24,869 bases of DNA from Nemertoderma westbladi (taxonomy: Eukaryota > Xenacoelomorpha > Nemertodermatida > Nemertodermatidae). The DNA is taken from assembly GCA_032718475.1 (NCBI GenBank), contig JAUCBJ010001629.1:1-24869 (forward strand). The letters run 5' to 3'. The notes beneath the pieces were generated by a model. It was given only the letters and a program-made list of their open reading frames with translations. It was not told the DNA's origin and searched no databases. Positions 1 to 7,863 of this stretch are shown piece by piece. Within the stretch, counting starts at the first letter, position 1. Every line of letters starts with the position of its first letter. Made by a program: the position numbers and the translations under genes.

Positions 1-345
1 GTGCCTAAATTGCAGATGACGTGGCCGTCCTAGAGACTTGTTTCTAGAGAAGTGCCTATATTGCAGATGACGTGGCCATCCCAGAGACTTATTTCTAGAG
101 AAGTGCCTAAATTGCAGATGACGTGGCCGTCCTAGAGACTTGTTTCTAGAGAAGTGCCTAAAAATTGCAGATGACGTGGCGGTCCTAGAGACTTGTTTCT
201 AGAGAAGTGCCTGAGTCGCAAGTGGACATTCTAGAGACTGGATTACAGATAAGTGTCGAGTCACATATGCATGCCCTCCCTAGAAACTTGCCTCTAGATA
301 AGTGCTTAAGTTGTAGGCCTATATGGAACGGCCGCCCTAGAAATT
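1..345. repeat. Degenerate tandem array, about 51-bp unit
   Basis: About seven units start with a GTGCCTA-like or GTGTCGAG-like word at 1, 52, 103, 154, 207, 253 and 302, so spacing is 46-53 bp. The first four units are nearly identical. The last three decay progressively towards the retroelement. Conserved parts are a TGACGTGGC core, a CCTAGAGACTTG block and a TCTAGAGAAG block. The array reaches the left window edge, so its true start is unknown. It may be part of the 5' untranslated region of the adjacent retroelement or an unrelated minisatellite. A 65-codon open frame inside it has only a GTG start and is not considered a gene. Confidence 0.9.
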
Positions 346-597
346 TCCATCCGTTTGCAGGAGTGGTAGGCCTAGTTGATGACGTATTTAAATTGTCACA
401 ATAGGCTTACTGACTTAATTAATATGCCATGGACACGGACATGGACACTATTGCAAGAGTTCGCTTAAATGTTCAGAGAATCTTAAAATCTTAAGTGTTC
501 ATTCACATATATCATATACAATACAGCAATACAGGGCCACAGCCTGACAGCTACATGGTACAGTATTATGATATTATACTTATAATCAAATACAACA

Positions 598-2394
598 ATG
601 GATAAAAATATGAGAGTGAAGGATTTACCAGGTTATAATCCATCTCACAACAATTACTCATCAGATGCAATGCATTACTCAGGCCCACCCACAGCAGATT
701 TTCTGGATATGATAGTACATGACTATGATCATCTTATTACTGTAAAGCCTTCCACTCCAATAGATTATTCGAAGCTTACAGTTGATTTAGAAAGACATCC
801 ACAATCACGTGATGTGAATTTAATAATGAAACAACTGGAAAATGGAGTGGATATAGGGTTCACAGGAAGCTATTCTGAGCAAAGGTTCAGAAGGAACAAT
901 AAGTCGGCTATAGATCACCCAGAAATTGTGGACAATATGATTGCTAAGGAAGTTAACTCTGGTTTTCTAGAAGGACCTTTTGTGGACATCCCATTAATTT
1001 CTCAGCACACATACCTAAGCACAATCAATCCACTAACACTAAGCTTGGCAAAGAAACCAAGATTGTGCTTGGACTGTTCACACGACATGATTGATACTGT
1101 GAATAGTCATATTTCTGATGAGAATGCTCACGTAGAATATGCCACCACGGACGAAGTAGTGGCGCAAGTGATCAAACATGGGCAAGAATCCCTCATAGGG
1201 AAGATTGACATTAAAGATGCCTTTAAGATCATTCCATTAAGACGCAGAGATTGGACCTTAATGGGTTTGAAATGGAGGGGTCTATATTTTGTGTATGTTA
1301 GACTGGTATTTGGGCTCAGGTCGGCATCACGAATATTTCAGAACTTTAGTTCACTATTAAGATGGGTAATTGAGGATAAACTGAGAGAGATTGAAAGTGG
1401 TCAAGAACAACATACTATGATTATACATATGTTAGACGATTTCATTGTAACGTGTGGTAAAGACACATGCTATGCAGAACAGATCTTCAAAACCATTATT
1501 GGTATATTTAACTCATACAATATTCCATTGAATGAAAGCAAGGTTCTTTCTCCAACCACACAACAAATCATTTTTGGCATTGGCATAGACTCTATAACCA
1601 TGAGATTTTATATTCCACAGGATAAACAGGATAAAGCCAGCCAAGCAATCTCAGAGCTAAAAGAAATTCTACCTGGTAAATCCATGCCTAAAAAGGACCT
1701 GCAGCGTATTATAGGCATTCTTTCATTCATAGCCAAAGCAATATGTTGTAGCAGAATATATTTACGTCATCTTATAGATGTAACCTGTGTTCCACATCGA
1801 CAGAAATTAGTTTGGGTATCACCAGAGATGCATGATGACCTTGCCTTTTGGGATATGGCACTAAAGCATTTGGCTCAACATCTAGCCCCACTACAGAATC
1901 CAGTCATTAAATTCCCATTTCACCATGAAATGGCTACTGATGCATGCAGCTATGGGCTCGGAGCAGTGTGTGGCAAGGAATGGTTTGCTCTAAGACTTCC
2001 CGACATATTAGTTAGTAGGAATGTTAGAATAGCTCTTAAAGAATTAGCAATCATTGTTCTTGCCACAGAAGTCTACGGCCAACGATTTTCTGGGTCAAGA
2101 TTGCTAATTCACTCAGACAATACATCAATGATCCATGCATTAAGCAAAGGGACATCTTCCAAAAGAGACATAATGGCTCTTATACGAATGTTATCAACAA
2201 TTTGTTTGCACCATGGAATCATGATTTACTGCAGCCATATTGAGGGGAAGCACAATGTAGCGCCAGATCTTCTAAGCAGACTAGACATTGACAGTTTCAG
2301 AGATAGATTCCCATTAATGAATCAGGATCCAACACCAGTTTTGGAGGAGTGGGCAAAAATCAAAGAATGCATAATTAGCCACACAACATTATAA
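598..2394 (+). CDS. Reverse transcriptase-RNase H of DIRS-like element
   Basis: This 598-residue polyprotein copies element RNA into DNA and degrades the RNA strand of the hybrid. The ATG at 598 is preceded by an in-frame TAA at 583-585 and sits in good context (A at -3, G at +4). The RT palm begins near residue 150. The first catalytic Asp is D204 in KIDIKDAF, and the catalytic pair is D280-D281 in MLDDF, the LDD form typical of DIRS RTs. The fingers-palm block around FGLRSASRIFQ (238-248) is also characteristic. A connection region leads to RNase H with the expected acidic set D448 (ATDAC), E482 (KELA), D507 (HSDN) and D557 (APDLLSR). The protein stops about 40 residues after RNase H, so no methyltransferase or hydrolase domain follows. 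It is the first ORF of the element, 287 bp before the Gag-like ORF. Confidence 0.95.
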   Translation: MDKNMRVKDLPGYNPSHNNYSSDAMHYSGPPTADFLDMIVHDYDHLITVKPSTPIDYSKLTVDLERHPQSRDVNLIMKQLENGVDIGFTGSYSEQRFRRNNKSAIDHPEIVDNMIAKEVNSGFLEGPFVDIPLISQHTYLSTINPLTLSLAKKPRLCLDCSHDMIDTVNSHISDENAHVEYATTDEVVAQVIKHGQESLIGKIDIKDAFKIIPLRRRDWTLMGLKWRGLYFVYVRLVFGLRSASRIFQNFSSLLRWVIEDKLREIESGQEQHTMIIHMLDDFIVTCGKDTCYAEQIFKTIIGIFNSYNIPLNESKVLSPTTQQIIFGIGIDSITMRFYIPQDKQDKASQAISELKEILPGKSMPKKDLQRIIGILSFIAKAICCSRIYLRHLIDVTCVPHRQKLVWVSPEMHDDLAFWDMALKHLAQHLAPLQNPVIKFPFHHEMATDACSYGLGAVCGKEWFALRLPDILVSRNVRIALKELAIIVLATEVYGQRFSGSRLLIHSDNTSMIHALSKGTSSKRDIMALIRMLSTICLHHGIMIYCSHIEGKHNVAPDLLSRLDIDSFRDRFPLMNQDPTPVLEEWAKIKECIISHTTL

Positions 2395-2409
2395 CTAAGC
2401 CTCAATGCA

Positions 2410-2430
2410 TGGAATATAATAAATATTCCA
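2410..2430 (+). promoter_or_regulatory. Perfect hairpin carrying AATAAA after the RT ORF
   Basis: An 8-bp perfect stem (TGGAATAT paired with ATATTCCA) closes a 5-nt loop, and AATAAA lies across the loop at 2418-2423. It starts 16 bp after the RT stop codon. It could act as a polyadenylation signal ending a separate RT transcript, but the surrounding DNA is AT-rich and chance occurrence is possible. The rest of 2395-2681 shows no ORF or other recognisable signal. Confidence 0.4.
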
Positions 2431-2681
2431 AATAGAATAGAAATCACTTTTGAACATATTCGACAGCCATATACCCAGTACATTATATGCAGGTCATATA
2501 CCAGTATACATACAGGTCTGGTCTGTCACATGTATTAGAATTAGCAATCTGGAAATCAACCTGTGTACTCCGTAGGGTTTTAGTGTATTATTATTTTTAT
2601 TGCTCAGTTTATAACTACAATTAGAATACTCACTGTGCCATATGAGTTGAGAACAGTTTCAGAGATTCGAACTGAAGAGCA

Positions 2682-3836
2682 ATGGCATCAGTACCACCAA
2701 ATGCTACATACCCATGTGGTACATACATATTCAAGGACTCTCAGTGGTTCAAACTTTTGATGACACCCGACAACAACAAGACTTGGACAGTCAGAGGGTC
2801 AGAAGAGGTTCAACCATTGACTGATCTAGCTCCAGGAAGACATACAATGTTTCATGGGCTGGATTACAAAGCCTTAGTTACAGATGAATCAGGTATGAGG
2901 GTATTTTGCCCAACCGAAGTTGATTCACTATCTGAGATATGTTCCGAAACGCCTGATAGAGTGCCGGCCGACATTAATGTCAGCATGGGAGCATTGACCT
3001 CATTATTAACCCATCTTGGAACCATAATGAAAGATGGAAATAACTCTAAACAGACCACAGAAACAGTAGACGCCAAGTCATCGAAAGAAGTGATACCATT
3101 AACTCTAATAAAGAGCAAACCTTTGGATAAAGAAATAGTAGATAAACTACGAATACCACACACATTCATACCCCTAACAGACATTGCAGAACAGAAGTAT
3201 ACGAATGGGAAAACTGGCAAGTCTAAAGAAATAGATTCAACTGGCGGGTTGTTAAGCACCTTGCATGTCTATACCAGCTACAAGAGCGCATTGTTCCCAA
3301 AAGAAGCTACCCTTATTAATATTTTCTTTCAGAATGTTCTCGACATCTCTGGGAGATACTCCCTGTCAGCTATGACGAGAATTATAAAAGGCCACCAAAT
3401 AATGATAGAATCTGGTATAGCATTTGATGCTCCTCTGACAACTCCAGTCGATGACCCATGCAGCATGAAGTGTATATGCGCAACCTGCGACAAATTTCAC
3501 CTTGGAGGTTGCATAAAGTCAGAAATAACATCAACCACGCATTCCAGATTCGGAGAGCGTGGTCAGTCTCAATATTACCATAGAAGGGGCAGAGATCGCT
3601 GCTACCACTGTGGTATAGAAGGGCATATTGCTAAGAACTGCCGCAAGAAATTCCATTACGAGTTTCAGGGTCAGAGAGATGGAAGTGACCGATACAGCAG
3701 CAGAGATCGGGAGAGTAATAGGAAGCGCTCTCAGCGGTCACGCTCTCGATCGAGATCCCAATCCCCAAGACACAGAGTCCCCCTCATAAAAAATCGAAAA
3801 GCTCTTGGGAACCAGCAGCAAATTCAAATGGGATGA
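2682..3836 (+). CDS. Gag-like nucleocapsid protein with CCHC zinc knuckle and RS-rich tail
   Basis: This 384-residue protein is the likely RNA-binding structural protein of the element. It has a CCHC knuckle at C307-x2-C310-x4-H315-x4-C320, the classical nucleocapsid motif. A second Cys/His cluster at about residues 260-277 (C-x3-C-x-C-x2-C-x3-H-x3-C) precedes it and could bind another metal. The tail from about residue 336 to 365 is rich in Arg-Ser dipeptides, like SR splicing factors and nuclear RNA-binding proteins, followed by a basic end. The N-terminal 250 residues match no family I recognise. The ATG at 2682 starts MASVPP and is followed by G. Lying between RT and recombinase is unusual, because Gag is normally the first ORF in DIRS elements. 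The Gag role is inferred from the knuckle and context. Confidence 0.8.
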   Translation: MASVPPNATYPCGTYIFKDSQWFKLLMTPDNNKTWTVRGSEEVQPLTDLAPGRHTMFHGLDYKALVTDESGMRVFCPTEVDSLSEICSETPDRVPADINVSMGALTSLLTHLGTIMKDGNNSKQTTETVDAKSSKEVIPLTLIKSKPLDKEIVDKLRIPHTFIPLTDIAEQKYTNGKTGKSKEIDSTGGLLSTLHVYTSYKSALFPKEATLINIFFQNVLDISGRYSLSAMTRIIKGHQIMIESGIAFDAPLTTPVDDPCSMKCICATCDKFHLGGCIKSEITSTTHSRFGERGQSQYYHRRGRDRCYHCGIEGHIAKNCRKKFHYEFQGQRDGSDRYSSRDRESNRKRSQRSRSRSRSQSPRHRVPLIKNRKALGNQQQIQMG

Positions 3837-3842
3837 AATAAA
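3837..3842 (+). promoter_or_regulatory. AATAAA directly after the Gag-like stop codon
   Basis: A canonical polyadenylation hexamer begins at the base following the TGA stop (3834-3836). Together with the AATAAA 24 bp after the RT stop it is compatible with separate 3' ends for the first two ORFs. No cleavage-site evidence is available from sequence. The remaining sequence to 3997 shows no ORF. Confidence 0.3.
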
Positions 3843-3997
3843 TATATCCCCCAGATATGTTATCTTATGTAGTGAGAGTATTTTACATATAATCATACAT
3901 GTATACTTTATATTAGTACAGTTTGCCTAATAATCAACATTATAACCAACCAATTTCTTAGGCTGAATAATGTGATGTGCAGGATCAGATAAGAAAT

Positions 3998-4912
3998 ATG
4001 GACGAGATATTTCATCATATTAATGAACTGCAGTATATACAAGGACTACGCAGATCTACAAACAACCATTATCAGTGGGCTTGGTCAAAATATATTCAGT
4101 TCATTTTACCTACAAATATACAATCAATTCCAGTAACTGCCAACTCATTGGAAAGATTTGTGGTAATAGCTCTAGCCAATGGGTTTAAAATATCATCAAT
4201 AAGAAGCATGATATCTGGAATCAAGTCAAAGGCTAGAGATAATAAGTGTTTAGAAATGCACTCATACGAAAACATAAGGATTCAGCGTATATTAAGAGGG
4301 GCTTGCAATGTCACTAACTATCAGCCGAAAAAGTCGAAACCTATATCCATGTGTCACCTTAAACTAATGTTGCAAAATGCCAACAATATTACCAAATGCA
4401 AACTGGATCAGCGAATGTATAAAGCTATGTTCACTATGGCGTTCTATGGAGCCTTTCGGGTATCAGAATATATTCACTTAACTAGGAAGCAAATTGTCAT
4501 TCGAACTGACTGTATCATAGTCACACTGGCAGAATCTAAGACAGACGATCAGTCGATGTCATTTCCAGTGGCTCGCAATAGTACATCCACCTGCCCTGTA
4601 AAGGCGCTAAATCGCTATCTAATTTACAGGGATGACTGGGCCCATAATGAGTCAAACTTATTTTTGACCTCAGAAGGAGAAGTTGTAACATCACACATGG
4701 TGAATGATGCGATACGAGTCACTTTAGGAAGAGGTTATTCCAGCCATAGTTTCAGAGCTGGTTTAGCTACTGAGGCAGCTATAGTGGGCATCTCACCGGC
4801 TATCATAAAGAAACTTGGAAGGTGGAGAAGCGACTGCTATCTTCAGTATGTGCGACCACAAGACTGTGAGCTAATCAATGCCCAAATCCAGATTGCTAAA
4901 TCATATAAGTAA
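3998..4912 (+). CDS. Tyrosine recombinase (integrase) of DIRS-like element
   Basis: This 304-residue site-specific recombinase is expected to insert a circular DNA copy of the element by a phosphotyrosine mechanism, without a target-site duplication. The N-terminal half is a core-binding, SAM-like helical region with the pattern LRRSTNNHYQWAWSKY near residues 17-32. The catalytic domain has R154 in GAFRVSE, a candidate beta-hairpin lysine K181 in ESKTDD, H250 and R253 in HSFR, W276 in GRW at the second His/Trp position, and the nucleophile within YLQY, probably Y284 (Y281 is the alternative). All catalytic positions are present, so the enzyme looks functional. A GTG-initiated frame extends to 3977, but the first ATG is at 3998 and is preferred for a eukaryotic element. 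It is the third ORF, 161 bp after the Gag-like stop. Confidence 0.93.
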   Translation: MDEIFHHINELQYIQGLRRSTNNHYQWAWSKYIQFILPTNIQSIPVTANSLERFVVIALANGFKISSIRSMISGIKSKARDNKCLEMHSYENIRIQRILRGACNVTNYQPKKSKPISMCHLKLMLQNANNITKCKLDQRMYKAMFTMAFYGAFRVSEYIHLTRKQIVIRTDCIIVTLAESKTDDQSMSFPVARNSTSTCPVKALNRYLIYRDDWAHNESNLFLTSEGEVVTSHMVNDAIRVTLGRGYSSHSFRAGLATEAAIVGISPAIIKKLGRWRSDCYLQYVRPQDCELINAQIQIAKSYK

Positions 4913-5162
4913 ATGAACCTTCCCTAAACTTGCCACTTAGGATATCTATTAATTATTTACTCTTTATAAGCATGAATCACTATTGTTTTGGTTAAATATC
5001 AATTATTGTAAACTGTACGTGTGCAACATAATCAGCATGTGAATTTGTGTTCTCATTTAAACTCATGGATTTTAATATTGATCATTTGGATTAGTTATTT
5101 TTTTCTTTTCATATTAAATTTTCTGAAATGAAAAGTATCCACCATAAGTTTTATTTGGGGAT

Positions 5163-5280
5163 TTGGGGGTTATTTTGAACCATGATAAGGGTAACCACAT
5201 TTCAGGGTATCAACTTTTCCCCAATAATACAACGAGATTGGATGGCGATAATTAGATAAGGTATATGACGAACACAATAA
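5163..5280 (+). repeat. 118-bp direct repeat, left copy (candidate B1)
   Basis: The segment is identical base for base to 5658-5775. It begins TTGGGGGTTATTTTG and ends GAACACAATAA. It lies 250 bp after the recombinase stop codon, where split-direct-repeat elements place B1. The 4913-5162 stretch before it is AT-rich 3' untranslated sequence with no ORF. Confidence 0.93.
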
Positions 5281-5657
5281 TACAGCTTTGGTGAACTAAA
5301 GCAATTTATTGGGAAGGAATACTCCACATCATTGGGTGTTGGGACAGTACAATAAATGCCTTAGTTTATCTGTCAAATTGAGAAGATTATAAATTATTGG
5401 AATGTCAGTGAAATATCTTAGGCTGCCTGCATACTAGCTTAATAACAGTCAAGAGTAGTGATTGGCCAGGTGTTCTTTCCTACTGGCAAGGGAGATACAG
5501 CAGCTCTGATTTACCTGGCTTACTGGATATTCTACACCACAATCCAATATTGGAGGCAGCAGGTCATACCTATTTGCAGGGAAATTGGCTAAATTACGAA
5601 ATCGCCCACCCACCCATCCCTCGTTTATCATGGTATTCCTGACAGTGGTCTTACCTC
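5281..5657 (+). other. 377-bp segment between the direct repeats (candidate A2)
   Basis: By position this is the A2 segment of an A1-ORFs-B1-A2-B2 arrangement. It contains an AATAAA at 5351-5356 that could end the element transcript, fitting a model in which RNA ends inside A2. No matching A1 was recognised in 1-597; the best shared words were only about 8 bp, so the assignment rests on geometry. A 60-codon - strand open frame here (5449-5631) is not supported as a gene. Confidence 0.45.
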
Positions 5658-5775
5658 TTGGGGGTTATTTTGAACCATGATAAGGGTAACCACATTTCAG
5701 GGTATCAACTTTTCCCCAATAATACAACGAGATTGGATGGCGATAATTAGATAAGGTATATGACGAACACAATAA
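5658..5775 (+). repeat. 118-bp direct repeat, right copy (candidate B2, element 3' end)
   Basis: This is an exact copy of 5163-5280, starting 495 bp downstream. The identity ends abruptly on both sides: T versus C just before it, T versus C just after it. Zero differences over 118 bp argue for recent formation or recent conversion. It is taken as the right terminus of the retroelement. Confidence 0.93.
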
Positions 5776-6750
5776 CATAAACAATAGCTCTGAAGCTAAA
5801 GATTATGAATTCCTGGAATTGCCTATGGAACTACGCCATCATAAAGGCTTAGTGATGTCGTGGTAACTAGCCAGACGTCGGAAGTCTGGTAGTGCAGGGG
5901 GTATAACCGTAATGCATTAATTAATTTATTGCTTAGGCCCAGCTGAAAATACAGGCCATTTTCTCTTCGAGTACAGTACTTCCTCTGAAAAAAAAGGTGT
6001 TCCATTAGTCTCCCCTAGCTTGACACTTGAACAGAACGTAGTGATGTTGTAAATTGGAAACCTTTTTTTGAAATATGATTATTTTGGAAGCAATCTCCTC
6101 ATGGTCCGTGTTCCATTAATATGTTTACTATGTATATTACTTTATTATATGTATTATTGTACCACCCAAAATGGTTATAAAATTATAAGGAAAAAATTGG
6201 GAAAAAACGGCACCATTAATAGTTACATTGTTTCATCCATGCATTCATTCAAAATCCATGAAAAAATATAGAAAAATATTTTAAGTTGGCAGATTTCCCC
6301 TGCACCAATTTTTCTCGATTTTCAGTTTAACTTCTCTGAAGAAAAAAAAACTATTGCTAATTATTTATCTATTTAAAATAAAAAAAAATTTCAAAGAAAA
6401 TATCCGTCACCACAACTGCCTGAATTAGCCATTCCTTTACTTTTCCGTATAAATAGAAATAAACGAGAATCAACATGGCGGAAAAAAGTTATAATATACA
6501 AAAGTAGAGCGTATTTCAAATGTAGGTATAAAATTTAAAGATTTTCCCTTATCGATGAGAATAACAAATTTTGCAAGAAACGCATGCAAAGCGCAGATAG
6601 GGAAACTGGACGCAAAGAAAATTAATCCCTCTCCAGGGGAAATTGGACTCAAATAACAGCTGATTACTCTCAAAAATAAAACTGTACCTGTTCTATTGTT
6701 TTTAGTTTATTGTTTTGGTTAAAATAACGTGCCACTGTAACCTGCTCCCT
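5776..6750. other. AT-rich intergenic stretch, no recognisable gene
   Basis: The 975 bp between the retroelement and the minisatellite hold only short open frames with no recognisable domain. Small details: a hairpin at 5871-5889, A-runs near 5987-5995 and 6342-6349, and a TATA-like TATAAATAG at 6448-6456 followed by CAACATGGCGG at 6471-6481. The frame from the ATG at 6475 closes after ten codons, so it is not called a gene. The junction with the array (6731-6750) contains GCCACTG followed by 13 unrelated bases. Confidence 0.6.
5871..5889. repeat. Short inverted repeat (6-bp stem, 7-nt loop)
   Basis: CCAGAC at 5871-5876 pairs with GTCTGG at 5884-5889 around a 7-nt loop. It lies in the most GC-rich part of the intergenic stretch. 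No tRNA, SINE box or other RNA signature was recognised around it. Confidence 0.5.
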
Positions 6751-7863
6751 TATCTGCAGAGCACAGGTAGAAGATAGAGGACCACTGTATCTGTAGAGCA
6801 CAGGTAGAAGATAGAGGACCATTGTATCTGTAGAGCACAGGTAGAAGGTAGAGGACCACTGTATCTGTAGAGCACAAGTAGAAGATAGATGACCACTGTA
6901 TCTGTAGAGCACAGGTAGAAGGTAGAGGACCACTGTATCTGTAGAGCACAGGTAGAAGGTAGAGGACCACTGTATCTGTAGAGCACAGGTAGAAGATAGA
7001 GGACCATTGTATCTGCAGAGCACAGGTAGAAGATAGAGGACCACTGTATCTGTAGAGCACAAGTAGAAGATAGATGACCACTGTATCTGTAGAGCACAGG
7101 TAGAAGATAGAGGACCATTGTATCTGCAGAGCACAGGTAGAAGATAGAGGACCACTGTATCTGTAGAGCACAAGTAGAAGATAGAGGACCACTGTATCTG
7201 TAGAGCACAAGTAGAAGATAGATGACCACTGTATCTGTAGAGCACAGGTAGAAGGTAGAGGACCACTGTATCTGTAGAGCACAGGTAGAAGATAGAGGAC
7301 CATTGTATCTGCAGAGCACAGGTAGAAGATAGAGGACCACTGTATCTGTAGAGCACAAGTAGAAGATAGATGACCACTGTATCTGTAGAGCACAGGTAGA
7401 AGGTAGAGGACCACTGTATCTGTAGAGCACAGGTAGAAGATAGAGGACCATTGTATCTGCAGAGCACAGGTAGAAGATAGAGGACCACTGTATCTGTAGA
7501 GCACAAGTAGAAGATAGATGACCACTGTATCTGTAGAGCACAGGTAGAAGGTAGAGGACCACTGTATCTGTAGAGCACAGGTAGAAGATAGAGGACCACT
7601 GTATCTGGAGAGCACAGGTAGAAGATAGAGAACCACTGTATCTGTAGAGCACAGGTAGAAGATAGAGGATCACTGTTGTATCTGTAGAGCACAGGTAGAA
7701 GATAGAGGACCACTGTATCTGTAGAGCACAGGTAGAAGATAGAGGACCACTGTATCTGTAGAGCACAAGTAGAAGATAGAGGACCACTGTATCTGTAGAG
7801 CACAGGTAGAAGATATAGGACCATTGTATCTGCAGAGCACAGGTAGAAGATAGAGGACCACTG

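Larger units (their letters stand above)
346..5775 (+). mobile_element. DIRS-type (tyrosine recombinase) retrotransposon, Ngaro/PAT-like
   Basis: The element carries three non-overlapping complete ORFs on one strand: RT-RNase H, zinc-knuckle Gag-like and tyrosine recombinase. The pairing of a DIRS-style RT-RNase H with a tyrosine recombinase, and no DDE integrase or protease, defines the DIRS order (established knowledge). The 3' end is taken as the end of the second 118-bp direct repeat at 5775. The 5' end is uncertain: no copy of the 5281-5657 segment was found upstream by eye, so the true start may lie before base 1 or have been lost. No methyltransferase-like domain is seen after RNase H, unlike DIRS1 and PAT. 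All three frames are intact and the repeats are identical, suggesting a young insertion. 346-597 holds no ORF and only AT-rich leader-like sequence. Confidence 0.85.

Noticed and set aside
207-404. 65-codon ORF
   Set aside because: It starts with GTG inside a degenerate tandem repeat and has no domain.
2864-3259. 131-codon minus-strand ORF
   Set aside because: It is a shadow of the Gag-like coding sequence on the opposite strand.
5163-5775. TRIM-like miniature LTR element with 118-bp LTRs
   Set aside because: No clear TG...CA ends, primer-binding site, polypurine tract or target-site duplication. The position after a tyrosine recombinase fits the split-direct-repeat model better.
5449-6005. 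Two 60-codon minus-strand ORFs
   Set aside because: Short, no recognisable domain, no supporting signals.
5776-6060. tRNA- or 5S-derived SINE
   Set aside because: The GC-richer patch with a hairpin has no recognisable A and B boxes and no clear tail.
6068-6271. 67-codon ORF with a hydrophobic segment
   Set aside because: It lies in AT-rich DNA and its hydrophobic stretch follows from T-rich codons. No supporting signals.
6448-6673. TATA-like box plus CAACATGGCGG start, and a 67-codon minus-strand ORF
   Set aside because: The ATG frame closes after ten codons, and the minus-strand frame has no domain. AT-rich sequence makes TATA matches common.
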